In this document: positions 27,306-36,735 of the stretch, piece after piece
Layout: the number at the start of each line of letters is the position of its first letter
How positions within the stretch are numbered: the stretch's first letter is position 1
Assembly (NCBI GenBank): GCA_036009625.1
Contig: DASYLJ010000043.1
Location: forward strand, 1 to 64,000
DNA length: 64,000 bases
DNA from: DASYLJ01 sp036009625
GTDB taxonomy: Bacteria; Desulfobacterota; Binatia; DP-6
Reading direction: 5' to 3'
The notes under the pieces: model-generated
What the model was told of the DNA's origin: nothing
The model's database searches: none
What the model saw: only the letters and a program-made list of their open reading frames with translations
Position numbers and translations under genes: made by a program

Positions 27306-28640
27306 TCACGCCGGCAGCGGATATCGAAGATCGCCCGCGGCGGCAACGCGGCCGGCGTCGGCGAGCCGCTGCGCCAGCATCGCCACGCGATGCGCCGACT
27401 GGCCGTCGTCGGCGTGGGTGTAGTGCGCGATGGTGGCGGCGCGACGGGCCTCGACGCGGGCGTGCACCGCGGGATCGTACAGCGCCGGGCCGATGGCGCG
27501 CGCCATCTCGTCGGGCGATGCGACGGTCAGAATGGCGGTGTCGGCGCCGTAGAGATCGTGCACGCACTCGGGCGTCGACGGGACGCTCATCGCGAGCCGA
27601 TGCGCGATGGTCGCTTCCATCGCCATCGTGGAGTTCACGGACACCACCAGGTCGGCCATCGCGAGCCAGGGCAGCGGGTCGCCGGCGTCGAAGGCGACGT
27701 CGGACAATCCTTCCTGCCGGCAGAGCGTCTGGTAGGCGTCGAGCACCTGCGGCCAGCCGGCGCTGCCCGCCTCGCTCGGGTGGAACTTGATCAGCAGCCG
27801 CGGTGCCGGCATGCCCGCGTCACGGACACCGCGCAGCACGCCACGGACGATGTGGACGAGGTTGGCGGCATAGGCGCGCGCGTGCGCCGAGATCCATTCG
27901 ACCCAGGTGGTGGCGAAGACGACGAGCGGCCGCGCCGGATCGAGCCCGCGCGCGGCGCGGACCGCGGCCGGAGACATCGCGCGCAGCGCTGGCAGCAGGT
28001 CCCAGCGTGGTGCACCGGTGACGACGACACGCTCCGCGGGCTGGCCGTCGGCGGCGTAGGTCGCGCGTGCGAACTCGCCCGGTGCCGCCACCCAGCTGGC
28101 GTATATGGCGGCCGCGGTGCCGGGCATCACCACGCCACGGACGGGCGCGAAGATGCCGTGCGGCACGTGCAGCGACGGGATGCCGGTGCGCTCGAGGACG
28201 GCGAGCAGCCCGCGGGCCACCGGCACCATGTCGTAGCCGAGCAGCGCCAGTCGCAGGTCGTGCGTCGCGACGAGCTGCCGGCCGAGCTCGACGCCGGTGG
28301 CGCCGGCGGCGGTGAGCCGTCCGACGGCTTCGAGCAGGCGCGTGTGGCGTGCGGGCGCGAGGTGCCCGCCGCTGCCGGGAAGGAGCGCGCGCGTGATCGC
28401 GGTCTGGCGCTCGGGATCGCCGAACAGCCGTGCCGCATGTCGGACGGCGTCGCGCACCGGATCACCGTCGCTCGGCAGTCGCACGGCCTCGTGCGGGATG
28501 CCTGCTGCCGCGGCAGCGGCGATCATCGGCGGGTCGGTGAGGAGCAGCGTCCACCGTCCACCGTCGGACAGCACCGGCAGCATGCGAGCGAAGGTCGCGT
28601 TGGCGAAGCCGAGGACGAGGATCGCGGGGCGGCGGCTCAC
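27306..28640 (-). CDS. Capsule-type GT-B glycosyltransferase
   Basis: A 444-residue relative of the core at 18404-20068: PSLHVPHGIFAP, RLLIKFHPSEAG, VVSVNSTMAMEATIAHRLAMSVPS match the same three GT-B stations (donor loop, His-Pro-Ser, and the helix after the Ser-Thr). GTG 28640 was chosen because it is coupled (GTGA) to the upstream zinc-ribbon gene and leads straight into the first beta strand (AILVLGFANATFA). It is probably involved in a second surface polymer. No TPR tail here. Confidence 0.66.
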   Translation of the reverse strand: MSRRPAILVLGFANATFARMLPVLSDGGRWTLLLTDPPMIAAAAAAGIPHEAVRLPSDGDPVRDAVRHAARLFGDPERQTAITRALLPGSGGHLAPARHTRLLEAVGRLTAAGATGVELGRQLVATHDLRLALLGYDMVPVARGLLAVLERTGIPSLHVPHGIFAPVRGVVMPGTAAAIYASWVAAPGEFARATYAADGQPAERVVVTGAPRWDLLPALRAMSPAAVRAARGLDPARPLVVFATTWVEWISAHARAYAANLVHIVRGVLRGVRDAGMPAPRLLIKFHPSEAGSAGWPQVLDAYQTLCRQEGLSDVAFDAGDPLPWLAMADLVVSVNSTMAMEATIAHRLAMSVPSTPECVHDLYGADTAILTVASPDEMARAIGPALYDPAVHARVEARRAATIAHYTHADDGQSAHRVAMLAQRLADAGRVAAAGDLRYPLPA

Positions 28641-29032
28641 GGTGGCTCCGCGTCGTCCCGCAGGACGTCCTCTAGGACGAGCGGCAGGAGATCGAGGGCC
28701 CCACCGACGGCGAGATCGACGCCGTCGTGGACGAGTGCGCCGGCCACTGCGGGATGGGCGGCCCATGCCGTGACGATGGCGGCGACGCGCGCGTTGACGC
28801 GATCGGCGCCGGCGCGGTCGAGCGGTGGCAGCAGGCGGTCGCAGGCGGCGGCGATGGCGTCCGGCTCGAGACGGTCGGTGTGCCCGCACGTCGGGCACGA
28901 CGGCATCGCCACCATCATCACGGCCGGCAGGCGGACGTCGTGCCGCGTGGCGCAGCCCGGGCACCGCAGCGTGAACAGATGATCGCGGTAGGCGACGCCC
29001 ACGGCGACGACGTCACAGGCGGCGTAGGCCAT
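28637..29032 (-). CDS. Small zinc-ribbon protein
   Basis: A 131-residue protein with two Cys pairs (LRCPGC at about 23 and SCPTCG at about 45) that should hold one zinc ion, then a helical C-terminal half. Residues before the first pair (VVAVGVAYRDHLFTL) are beta-rich. Placed 2 bases after the methyltransferase stop and GTGA-coupled to the glycosyltransferase. It may be an adaptor or regulator; I do not recognise a named family. Confidence 0.6.
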   Translation of the reverse strand: MAYAACDVVAVGVAYRDHLFTLRCPGCATRHDVRLPAVMMVAMPSCPTCGHTDRLEPDAIAAACDRLLPPLDRAGADRVNARVAAIVTAWAAHPAVAGALVHDGVDLAVGGALDLLPLVLEDVLRDDAEPP

Positions 29033-29034
29033 CG

Positions 29035-29811
29035 TCAGCGGCGGCGCGCGAACGCGCGCGGCACGACCGTGGTCGGTGCCGACGGCGGCTCGGCTTCGCC
29101 CACCTCCGCCAGGACGCGGGCGGCGTGCGCGACGTCGTCGGCGTCGACCGGGCGGCGCAGCTCGCGCTCCTCGCGTAGCGGATAGGCCTCGATCAGCGGC
29201 AGCTTGCGGTAGAGCGAGGTGCGGGCGCAGTTCCACTCGTCGCCGTCGTGGTGAAGCAGCGTCGCCTGCTCGCGCACGAGACCGGTGGCTTCGAGCAGCG
29301 GCTGGACGTCGGCCTTCCAGGTGCGCACGCTCGGCTCGTATCGGTACGGCACGCTGTACGGACGGCGCGGTGCGTACTCGCTGACGACGAGCCAGTCGCC
29401 GCACACCCGCAGCGCCTCGCCGATCGTCTGCAGCAGACGCGAGGGCTCGACCCAGTGGAGCATGCTGCGGATGACCACGAGATCGAAGGCACCGTCGTCG
29501 AAGGGCAGGGCGGCGGCATCGGCGGCGAGGAACTCGTACTCCGGAAACGCCGCCGTGAGCTGCGCCACCGTGTCGGGCGAACGCTCGAGCCCGACGGCAC
29601 GGGCGGCGAGCTGGCGCTGCGCCAGCCACCGCAGGTTGTTGCCGGCACCGCAGCCGACATCGAGGATGCGGCCGCCGCGAACGTCGATCGGCGCCCGCGC
29701 CAGCAGCTCGACGAGATACGACGTGGGGGGCAGGGCGCGCAGGTCGCGGCCACGGAAGTTGCGCTCGAAGTAGCGCCGGCTCTCGTCGCGCCAGAACCCG
29801 GGCCCGGTCAT
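29035..29811 (-). CDS. Class I SAM-dependent methyltransferase
   Basis: A 258-residue enzyme with motif I ILDVGCGAGNNLRWL, acidic motif VGLERSPDTVAQL, and FDLVVIRSMLHWVEPSRLL as post-I motifs, resembling the Methyltransf_11/UbiE-like class. ATG 29811 was preferred because the fold begins shortly after it and it lies 4 bases past the previous stop. Flanked by two Zn-ribbon proteins and by radical SAM genes, it may act on a natural product or glycan made by them. Confidence 0.78.
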   Translation of the reverse strand: MTGPGFWRDESRRYFERNFRGRDLRALPPTSYLVELLARAPIDVRGGRILDVGCGAGNNLRWLAQRQLAARAVGLERSPDTVAQLTAAFPEYEFLAADAAALPFDDGAFDLVVIRSMLHWVEPSRLLQTIGEALRVCGDWLVVSEYAPRRPYSVPYRYEPSVRTWKADVQPLLEATGLVREQATLLHHDGDEWNCARTSLYRKLPLIEAYPLREERELRRPVDADDVAHAARVLAEVGEAEPPSAPTTVVPRAFARRR

Positions 29812-29815
29812 GACG

Positions 29816-30202
29816 TCAGCCGCTCGCGACGTCCGCGCCGGCACAGGTCGGGCACACCAGCGCGGTGCGACGCTCCGGATCGAGGCTCCACGTGCTGCGC
29901 GCGACGGGCCGCAGCACCTCGAGCGTGCCGCAGACCTCGCACGCTTCGCGCTCGCCGGTGTCGACGTAGCCGGCGCCGGTGTCGCGGGCGACGCTGCCCT
30001 CGCGGCCGTTCGTCATGATGCTGCGCAGCTCGCGCAGCGCGCGTGACTCCGGCGGTGCGGCGCCCTTGTCGCGCTTGGCGGCGCCGTCGCGCTCGGCGGC
30101 GAGCCGGGCGGCGCGCGGGCTGGTGTGCGTCTCGCGCACGTGGGCGGCGAGCGCAGGCAGGTTCTCGGCTTCGGCGGAGCAGCGGCTGCAGCGGACGGAC
30201 AT
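29816..30202 (-). CDS. Small zinc-binding protein with C2H2-like and C4 motifs
   Basis: A 128-residue protein. The N terminus has CSRC followed by H and H about 20 residues on (CSRCSAEAENLPALAAHVRETH), a C2H2-like finger. The C terminus has CEVC and CPTC, a C4 ribbon, joined by an Arg/Ala linker. A strong ribosome site (AAGGAGA) stands ahead of the ATG. Nucleic-acid binding or scaffolding is possible; the family is not one I can name. Confidence 0.65.
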   Translation of the reverse strand: MSVRCSRCSAEAENLPALAAHVRETHTSPRAARLAAERDGAAKRDKGAAPPESRALRELRSIMTNGREGSVARDTGAGYVDTGEREACEVCGTLEVLRPVARSTWSLDPERRTALVCPTCAGADVASG

Positions 30203-30220
30203 GGGCGTCTCCTTCTGTGT

Positions 30221-31687
30221 TCAGAGCCCCGCCGCCGCGGCGCCGGGCAGGATGCGGTTGTGGTAGCCGTTGAGCTCGTCCATCAGGTCGTTGCGCAGGC
30301 GCACCAGCTCGGTGGCGCACCAGTGTTCGGTGTTGAGCTGGCCCTCGTAGTAGCTGAAGTGCGACAGATCGACGCCCTGGATGAGCCCGCGCTCGAGCGC
30401 GGTGTCGTACAGGCGCGTGCCGGCGATCGGCGTGGCGATGCTGAACCAGAAGTGGTCGACGCCGAGCCCCTTCAGCTTGCGGGCATAGGCGACGGTGTCG
30501 TTGATGTCCTCGCGCGTCTCCTCCGGCAGCCCGATCACGAACGCCGCGCCGACGCGCAGCCCCGCCTGCTTCATCAGGCCGACGCTGTCGTCGACGTCGC
30601 GCAGGTCGAACTTCTTGTCGACCACCTCGTCGAGGATGCGCTGGTTGCCGCTCTCGGGCGTGATCCAGATGACGTCGAAGCCGGCGCGCTTCATCTGCCG
30701 CAGCATGTGGAGGTCGAAGAGGTCGGCGCGGAAGTTGCGCGCGTAGAGCTTGAGGCCGTAGTCGCGCTCGGCGATGGCATCGAAGAGCTGGTGGGCGCGC
30801 TTCACGTTGAGGGTGAGGTTGTCGTCCTCGAACATGATGCCGTCGATGCCGTAGTCGGCGACCCAGCGGTCGATCTCGGCTATGACGTTGGCCGGCGTGC
30901 GCACGCGGAACGTGCGCTGGCTCATGAACGGCACGCTGCAGAAGCTGCAGTTGTAGGTGCAGCCGCGCGACGTGATCATCTTGACGATGCGGCCCTCGGC
31001 GGCGGTGTTGAAGTAGCGCTCCATGGGCAGCAGATCGAAGGCGGGGAAGGGGATGGTGTCGATGTCCTCGATGAAGCCGGGCGGATGCAGCACGGGTTTC
31101 CCGTCCTCGCCGCGGAAGCACACGCCCGGAATGGTCGGACGGCGCTCGCCGCGCGCCAGGGCGTCGACCAGTGCCGGCATGGCGTGCTCACCCTCGCCCC
31201 ACACGACGTAGTCGATGGCGGGGTCGGCGAGCGTCTCGCGCTGCTGGCCGCTCGGATGCGTGCCGCCCATCATGGTGACGATGCGCGCATCGAGCGCCTT
31301 CGTCCGCCGGCAGATCTCGTGGCTCACCAACGCCACGCTGGTGAAGATGGCGCTCAGCCCGACGACGTCGGGACGGAAGGCGCGGATGCGCTCCATCACC
31401 TCGTCGACGGTGAGGCCGACGGTGAAGCTACCGTCGGCGAACGGCGGCCCGAGCGGGGCGCGCTGCGCGAAGCCGGCGCTGACGCGCTGGACGGTGAACG
31501 GCTCGCGCGTCGGCCGCGGTGCGCCCTCGACGAAGCCCTCCTCGAGGGCGTCGCAGATGGCCACCTCGTGGCCGTGCTCGCGCAGCGCGGCGGCGAGGTA
31601 TGCCACACCGAGCGGCTGCCCGACGCTGATGAAGCCGACGGTGGCCTCGGTGGCGACGCTCGGCGGGAAGATCAGGAGGACGCGCAT
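30221..31687 (-). CDS. B12-binding-domain radical SAM protein
   Basis: A 488-residue protein with the Rossmann-like N-terminal domain of cobalamin-binding radical SAM enzymes (RVLLIFPPSVATEATVGFISVGQPLGVAYLAAAL, then VTMMGGTHPS), and the SAM cluster motif CTYNCSFC with cysteines 243, 247 and 250. The C-terminal part has GLPEETREDINDTVAYARKL, the usual elongator-like segment. Such enzymes methylate or rearrange unactivated carbons or act in hopanoid and natural-product synthesis. The DxHxxG cobalamin motif is not obvious, so cobalamin use is uncertain. Gap of 3 bases to the next radical SAM gene. Confidence 0.8.
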   Translation of the reverse strand: MRVLLIFPPSVATEATVGFISVGQPLGVAYLAAALREHGHEVAICDALEEGFVEGAPRPTREPFTVQRVSAGFAQRAPLGPPFADGSFTVGLTVDEVMERIRAFRPDVVGLSAIFTSVALVSHEICRRTKALDARIVTMMGGTHPSGQQRETLADPAIDYVVWGEGEHAMPALVDALARGERRPTIPGVCFRGEDGKPVLHPPGFIEDIDTIPFPAFDLLPMERYFNTAAEGRIVKMITSRGCTYNCSFCSVPFMSQRTFRVRTPANVIAEIDRWVADYGIDGIMFEDDNLTLNVKRAHQLFDAIAERDYGLKLYARNFRADLFDLHMLRQMKRAGFDVIWITPESGNQRILDEVVDKKFDLRDVDDSVGLMKQAGLRVGAAFVIGLPEETREDINDTVAYARKLKGLGVDHFWFSIATPIAGTRLYDTALERGLIQGVDLSHFSYYEGQLNTEHWCATELVRLRNDLMDELNGYHNRILPGAAAAGL

Positions 31688-31690
31688 GGC

Positions 31691-33145
31691 TCAGCTCTCG
31701 CTGTCGACCGGCGGCCGGTCGTTGCCGAAGCCGTAGCCCGGCTTGAGCTTCTTGTAGCGGTATTTCTCTTCGGCCTTCTTGCGCTGCTGCGCATCGAAGC
31801 GGGCGCGCACCTCGGTGATGATGCGGGTGACCTCGTCGCGCGGGATGTCGCGCCGGAAGAGCATGCCGTCGTTCTTGGTGGTGACGGTGCTCCAGTCGGG
31901 GTCGTCGCTGATGTAGCCGAGGTCGCGCGCCTGGCGGTAGAGATCGGTGCCGGGCAGCGGCGTGGCCACCGACAGCATGACGCTGACGGGGTCGATCTCC
32001 TCCATGAGGCGTACGGTGTCCATCATCTGGTCGGGCGTCTCGTCGGGCAGGCCGATCATGAACTGGGACGACAGCGTGACGCCGTGCCGCGCCATGATCT
32101 GCGCCGCGCGTCGCACGTCGTCGGCGGTGAAGCCCTTCTTCATCTTCTTCAGGATCTCGTCGTTGCCGCTCTCGACGCCGATCGCGATCGCGACGCAGCC
32201 CGCGGCCTTCATGTGGGCCACGATCTCGTCGTCGAGCAGCTCGGGGCGCGTGTTCACCACCCAGCGGAAGTTGCCGTCCCAGCTGCGCTGCATGATGGCG
32301 TCGCAGAGCTCGTGGACGAGCCTGTGGTTGGTGGTGAAGGTGTCGTCCTGGAAGCTGAAGAACTCGGTGCCCCAGGTGGCCTGCGTCTCCGCCATCTCGG
32401 CGACGACGTTCGCCGGCGTGCGCCAGCGCATCTTGCGGCTCCACACCGTCGGGCTCGAGCAGAAGGTGCAGCGGTACGGGCAGCCGCGCGAGAACAGCAG
32501 CGTGCAGTAGTTGTCGGGCTCCATCAGCTCGGGGAAGAGGATCAGGTCCTTCGCCGGGAACGGGAAGTCGTCGAGCTGCGGATGGTTCGCGCGCGGCGCG
32601 TTGGTGACGATGCGGCCGCTCGGATCCTTCCACGAGATGCCGGCGACGTCGCCGAGGCCGGTGCCGCGCGTGAGCGCGTCGGCCAGGTCGCGGAACGTCA
32701 GCTCGCCCTCGCCGTGGACGAAGACGTCGATGCCGTCGTGCTTCACGTCGGAGGGGACGAGCGTCGGGTGCGGGCCGCCGAGGACGGTGGTGATGCCGGG
32801 CCGCAGTGCCTTTGCGATGCGCGCCGCGCGCAGCGCGCTGTCGAATGACGCGGTGCGTGCCTGGATACCGACGAGGTCGGGCTGGAACTCCTCCATGACC
32901 TGTCGGACCTCGCTCCAGACCTCGTGGTTCGGGTCCTTCACGAGCGCGAGATAGTTCTGGTACCCGTCCATCTCGAGGTCGTACTGGTTGAGCTCGCCGC
33001 TCGGCTGCAGGTCGGGGTTGTAGACGGCGACGTCGTGCGCGTCCCGCACCATGGCGGCGCAGTACGTGAGCCCGAGGCTCGCGTAGGGTTGGTTCGCGTT
33101 CTTCTGGAATCGGTACCAGGGCGGGTCCATCAACAGGATGCGCAT
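31691..33145 (-). CDS. B12-binding-domain radical SAM protein
   Basis: A 484-residue relative of the next gene: N terminus RILLMDPPWYRFQKNANQPYASLGLTYCAAMV, VLGGPHPTLVPSDV, cluster motif CPYRCTFC with cysteines 222, 226 and 229, and GVESGNDEILKKMKKGFTADDV further on, a signature of the Elp3/B12-radical SAM group. It starts with a clear ribosome site (GGAGG) and probably leads the minus-strand operon. Two adjacent paralogues suggest successive steps on one product. Confidence 0.8.
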   Translation of the reverse strand: MRILLMDPPWYRFQKNANQPYASLGLTYCAAMVRDAHDVAVYNPDLQPSGELNQYDLEMDGYQNYLALVKDPNHEVWSEVRQVMEEFQPDLVGIQARTASFDSALRAARIAKALRPGITTVLGGPHPTLVPSDVKHDGIDVFVHGEGELTFRDLADALTRGTGLGDVAGISWKDPSGRIVTNAPRANHPQLDDFPFPAKDLILFPELMEPDNYCTLLFSRGCPYRCTFCSSPTVWSRKMRWRTPANVVAEMAETQATWGTEFFSFQDDTFTTNHRLVHELCDAIMQRSWDGNFRWVVNTRPELLDDEIVAHMKAAGCVAIAIGVESGNDEILKKMKKGFTADDVRRAAQIMARHGVTLSSQFMIGLPDETPDQMMDTVRLMEEIDPVSVMLSVATPLPGTDLYRQARDLGYISDDPDWSTVTTKNDGMLFRRDIPRDEVTRIITEVRARFDAQQRKKAEEKYRYKKLKPGYGFGNDRPPVDSES

Positions 33146-33349
33146 CGGCCCTCCGTCGATCGACTAGGAGCAAGCGACGTGCCGCCGGCATGTGCAGGAA
33201 GTGCCCAGGCAATGTGCGTGCTGCCTGTCGTGCAGGCGGCAAGTGCTGCCGCTCGTGTCAGACGGATGACCCGAAGCGTGGGATGGCCTGCACCGGTACG
33301 ACACCGCAGCGCGGATCGGGTGCTGGCACGTCCAATGCACGGTCCGGGC
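33146..33349. promoter_or_regulatory. Divergent intergenic region, radical SAM operon versus glycosyltransferase
   Basis: About 200 bases separate the two divergent starts. A CTAGG and several purine runs are visible, but no convincing paired promoter boxes and no gene. It must contain both promoters if each gene is transcribed on its own. Confidence 0.3.
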
Positions 33350-34636
33350 ATGCGCATCCTCGAGCTGCACGCGCCGTACTTCCGCGAGCACTGGCGGCGC
33401 GAGCACGAGGTCATCGCCTGGGGACCGCATGCGCACTGTGATCTGGTCGCGACGCGACCGGTGGTCCGTCTCACCGAGATCCTCGAGCTCCTGCCCGAGG
33501 GGTGGCACCCCGACCTGATCCTGTTCGGCGACGACAGCCACCCGCTGCGCGTGCTCGGCCTCGAGGACGCGCCGTGCCCCCTGGCGATGCTGTCGATCGA
33601 TGCCCACCACCATGCCGCCTGGCACGCACCGCTGGCGACTGCGTTCGACTCCGTCTTCGTGGCGCAGCGCGACCACCTGCCGGCCTTCCGCGCCGCGGGG
33701 GTGACCGTCGCACGCTGGCTGCCGCTGTGGGCGCCCGACGACCTGCCGCGCCCGCGGCTCCGCAAGACCCACCAGGTGTCGTTCGTGGGCTCCCTCGACA
33801 CGCGCTTCCATCCCGAGCGGGTGGCCTTCCTCGACGCGATCCGTCCCCAGCTGCCGCTCCACGTTGCCGAGGGCGACTACCGACCGATCTTCACGCGCAG
33901 TCGCATCGTGCTGAACCAGACGGTGAAGGGCGACCTCAACGGACGCGTCTTCGAGGCCATGGCGTGCGGCGCGATGCTGCTGACGGAGCGCACCGGCAAC
34001 GGCCTGCTCGACCTCTTCACCGAGGGTAGTGAGCTGGTGACGTATCCGCGCGGCGACGTCGACGGGGTGGTGGCCATCGCCGGACGCCTGCTCGCCTCCG
34101 ATCGCGAGCGCCGTCGCATCGCGGCGGCGGGCTCCGCGCGGGTGCGCGCGCAACACTGTGCGACGCACCGGGCGGCGACGGTGCTCGGGCACGTCGCCGG
34201 CGGGCGGCATCGCCTGGCGTCTGGCCCCCGGCATGCCGCCGTCGCGCGCGCCTACTGCGTGTTGGCCGACTGGGTGCGACGCTACGCCGAGGCCGCGCCC
34301 GAATCGGCGGCGCAGAGTGAGACGCTGCGCGAGGCGTATCTCGCGGAAGCGGCGCGTCTGGCGCTCGATGCGACGGTGGGCGAGCCCGATCGGAGCGCCA
34401 TCGTCGGCCTGGTCGCGCTCGAGCGCGGCGAGCTCAAGCGCGCGCAGGCGCAGCTGGCCTGGGTGGTGCAGAACGGCGGCGGTGTCACCGAGCGGCTCGC
34501 CTACATCGACGCGCTGGTGCGGGGTGGATCCCTCGGGGCCGCGCTCGAAGCGGCGGAAGCGCTGTGCGCGCGGCATCCCGACCATGTCGAAGGTGGGGCG
34601 GTGCTGGCGGCGCTGGTCAGAGCGACGGCGGCCTGA
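33350..34636 (+). CDS. CgeB-like glycosyltransferase
   Basis: A 428-residue GT-B protein. MRILELHAPYFREHW begins the fold; the donor-binding half has VSFVGSLDTRFHPERVAFLDAI, LNQTVKGDLNGRVFEAMACGAMLLTE and TEGSELVTYPRGDVD, as in CgeB/DUF3880 glycosyltransferases. ATG 33350 was chosen over an in-frame ATG at 33335 and GTG at 33320 because it begins the first beta strand. From about residue 290 the C-terminal part has two or three TPR-like helices. A surface-glycan role is likely. Confidence 0.7.
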   Translation: MRILELHAPYFREHWRREHEVIAWGPHAHCDLVATRPVVRLTEILELLPEGWHPDLILFGDDSHPLRVLGLEDAPCPLAMLSIDAHHHAAWHAPLATAFDSVFVAQRDHLPAFRAAGVTVARWLPLWAPDDLPRPRLRKTHQVSFVGSLDTRFHPERVAFLDAIRPQLPLHVAEGDYRPIFTRSRIVLNQTVKGDLNGRVFEAMACGAMLLTERTGNGLLDLFTEGSELVTYPRGDVDGVVAIAGRLLASDRERRRIAAAGSARVRAQHCATHRAATVLGHVAGGRHRLASGPRHAAVARAYCVLADWVRRYAEAAPESAAQSETLREAYLAEAARLALDATVGEPDRSAIVGLVALERGELKRAQAQLAWVVQNGGGVTERLAYIDALVRGGSLGAALEAAEALCARHPDHVEGGAVLAALVRATAA

Positions 34637-34748
34637 GGGAACACGCGCCCGACATGGGGTCTCCGCTCGGTGGGCCGTGCATGAGCGCGACACCTCCGGA
34701 CCAATGGGCGATAGCGACGAGGGGCGACGGCGAGCTATTCATCGACCA

Positions 34749-36353
34749 ATGGGTCTCAGAACGGTTGCCTCCCTCATGCTGGCTGCACTGCTTTGTTGCC
34801 TGTATGCGGTCCCGTCGCGAGCCCTCACCCGCGTGAGCGTGACGAGCGCTGGGTCGGAAGCCGATCGACGGAGCTCCGATGCGGTTCTCTCTGCCACTGG
34901 AATACAGGTCGTGTTTTCCAGCCAGGCCAGGAATCTCGTCGATGGGGACCTGAATCACTTGGTCGATGGCCCCGGAGTTGTGTTCTACGGGACTGACATC
35001 TTCGTTCGTGATCTCGTCCGTGGCACCACCGAGCGGATCAGCACGACGAGTGCTGGAACAGAGATCGAAGGCGATAGTCAGGCACCGGCGATCTCGACGG
35101 ACGCACGGCTGATCGCATTCGAGAGCTCTGGGCTGAATCTCTCTCCAGGGTTGGGGTTGCGCCAGGTCTATTTGAAGCACCGCGACGACGAGACCCTCAC
35201 GCTCGTCAGCAGGAATCCCGGTGGTGATCCAGGCAATGGTCAGAGCTCTCGCCCGTCCATGAGCGGAGACGGAGGGATCCTGGCATTCGACAGCGAAGCG
35301 ACGAACCTCGTCGATCCACCGTCCAGTGAGGTTCAGTCGGTATTCGCGTACGATGTCGCGCGAGCAACGCTCAACCGGCTGTCGGTGGGGATCGGGGGCG
35401 TCGATCCTGATGGCCCTTCGTTCGGTGCGTCGGTCTCGACGGACGGATCGATGGTGGCGTTCGTGAGTGGAGCGTCGAACCTCGTGCTCGGTGATGACGG
35501 CGAAGGTCGTCCGGACGTCTTCCTCGCCGCGGTGCCATCGGGCACGTTGTCACGAATCCCTGCGGGCAGCCTGGGCGGAAGCGCCTCGACGGTCGCCGTC
35601 TCGGACAATGGATGCGTCGTGGCATTCTCCATCATTGCGGATGCAGGGGGTGGCAGCACCGTCGCGGTGCGCGACTGCACTGAGGTCGTGCCGCACGTGG
35701 TTGCCGAAGGCACACTCACGACCGACCGAGCCTTGTCCGGGGACGGACGTCTGTTGATGATCGATCGTGGGGACGACGTCTTCCTGCTCGATCGTTCGTC
35801 CATGACCGAGACGCTGGTGTCGCGACGATCGGATGGCGCTCCTGGACGCGGCTACAGCTACCAGGGTGCGATTTCAAAGAATGGGCGGGTCCTGGCGTTG
35901 AGTAGCAGCGCTCCCGATCTGATCGAAGATGACACCAACGGGGACGTCGACGTGTTCTCGAGCTCGCTCGATCAGCTCTGCGATGATGGCGATGCATGCA
36001 CCTCGAATCGCTACGAGGGTGGCTCGTGTCTGGCGTCGGATCTCGCCGGGACCGAGAAGATCGAGTGTGAGCTCGCGGAACCGTGGCCACCCCCGAGCTG
36101 TGCGGGCGATCCGATCCCCCATGGCGTCAGCCGGGTGCTCGGACGAGTGCGCCGTCTGTTCCAGCGCTTCGCGGACGATCTCGGCCCGCGACGGCGGGCG
36201 AGGGTGGCTCGAAGAACGCTGGCGCGAATCAAACGGGCCGAGAAGGCCATGGAGAATGCCGCTGGCTGGAACGCGTCGATCTGCCGTGACGATGTGCAGA
36301 CCCGCATCGACGAGTTGCGTAGCGGGATCCGCTCCGCTCGCCCTCCTCAGTAG
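34749..36353 (+). CDS. Secreted beta-propeller-like repeat protein
   Basis: A 534-residue exported protein. ATG 34749 begins a signal peptide (TVASLMLAALLCCLYAVPSRA); an earlier in-frame ATG at 34704 would add a charged lead. The mature part carries five or six repeats like SxDGxxLAFxSxASNLVxxDxxxxxDVF (for example MSGDGGILAFDSEATNLVD, VSTDGSMVAFVSGASNLV), as in WD40/TolB-like propellers of PD40 type. A Cys-rich stretch (LCDDGDACTSNRYEGGSC) and a helical Arg-rich tail follow. Base composition is less GC-rich than its neighbours, with many A/T-ending codons. Function unknown; surface adhesion or exported sensing is plausible. Confidence 0.68.
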   Translation: MGLRTVASLMLAALLCCLYAVPSRALTRVSVTSAGSEADRRSSDAVLSATGIQVVFSSQARNLVDGDLNHLVDGPGVVFYGTDIFVRDLVRGTTERISTTSAGTEIEGDSQAPAISTDARLIAFESSGLNLSPGLGLRQVYLKHRDDETLTLVSRNPGGDPGNGQSSRPSMSGDGGILAFDSEATNLVDPPSSEVQSVFAYDVARATLNRLSVGIGGVDPDGPSFGASVSTDGSMVAFVSGASNLVLGDDGEGRPDVFLAAVPSGTLSRIPAGSLGGSASTVAVSDNGCVVAFSIIADAGGGSTVAVRDCTEVVPHVVAEGTLTTDRALSGDGRLLMIDRGDDVFLLDRSSMTETLVSRRSDGAPGRGYSYQGAISKNGRVLALSSSAPDLIEDDTNGDVDVFSSSLDQLCDDGDACTSNRYEGGSCLASDLAGTEKIECELAEPWPPPSCAGDPIPHGVSRVLGRVRRLFQRFADDLGPRRRARVARRTLARIKRAEKAMENAAGWNASICRDDVQTRIDELRSGIRSARPPQ

Positions 36354-36649
36354 CGCCACCCCTCCGGATGCTCGGTGACGTTCTCGCCGAGCTCGATCAT
36401 CACCTCGTCGACATAGCACCAGCCCCACGGATCCGGCGGATCGTAGCTCTCCATCACCGCATGCTTCGAGGTGTGGAAGTGCTTCGTCGCGTGCTTGCCG
36501 GGCGACTGGTCGCAGCAGCCGACGTGGCCGCACACGCGACAGATGCGGAGGTGCACCCAGTCGGAGCCGGCCTTCAGACATTCGGCGCAGCCGTCGGTCT
36601 TCGGCGTGACGGAGTCGAACTGGTCGAGGTGGGCGCACGACGTTGCCAT
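36347..36649 (-). CDS. UBP-type zinc finger protein
   Basis: A 100-residue protein that is almost entirely a zf-UBP domain: CAHLDQF, CAECLKAGSDWVHLRICRVCGHVGCCDQSPGKHATKHFHTSKHAVM. Eight Cys/His residues are in place for two or three zinc ions. In eukaryotes the fold binds the ubiquitin C terminus; the bacterial copies have no known partner. It converges on the propeller gene with a 7-base overlap and diverges from the flavoprotein gene downstream. Confidence 0.82.
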   Translation of the reverse strand: MATSCAHLDQFDSVTPKTDGCAECLKAGSDWVHLRICRVCGHVGCCDQSPGKHATKHFHTSKHAVMESYDPPDPWGWCYVDEVMIELGENVTEHPEGWRY

Positions 36650-36735
36650 GGGCCGGCATCCTCCGCCCCGTCCGATGCGTCGTCAACGGAGGCCGCACGT
36701 TGCCGAGGCCTCCTCCCGCCGATACGTTGCCCGCC

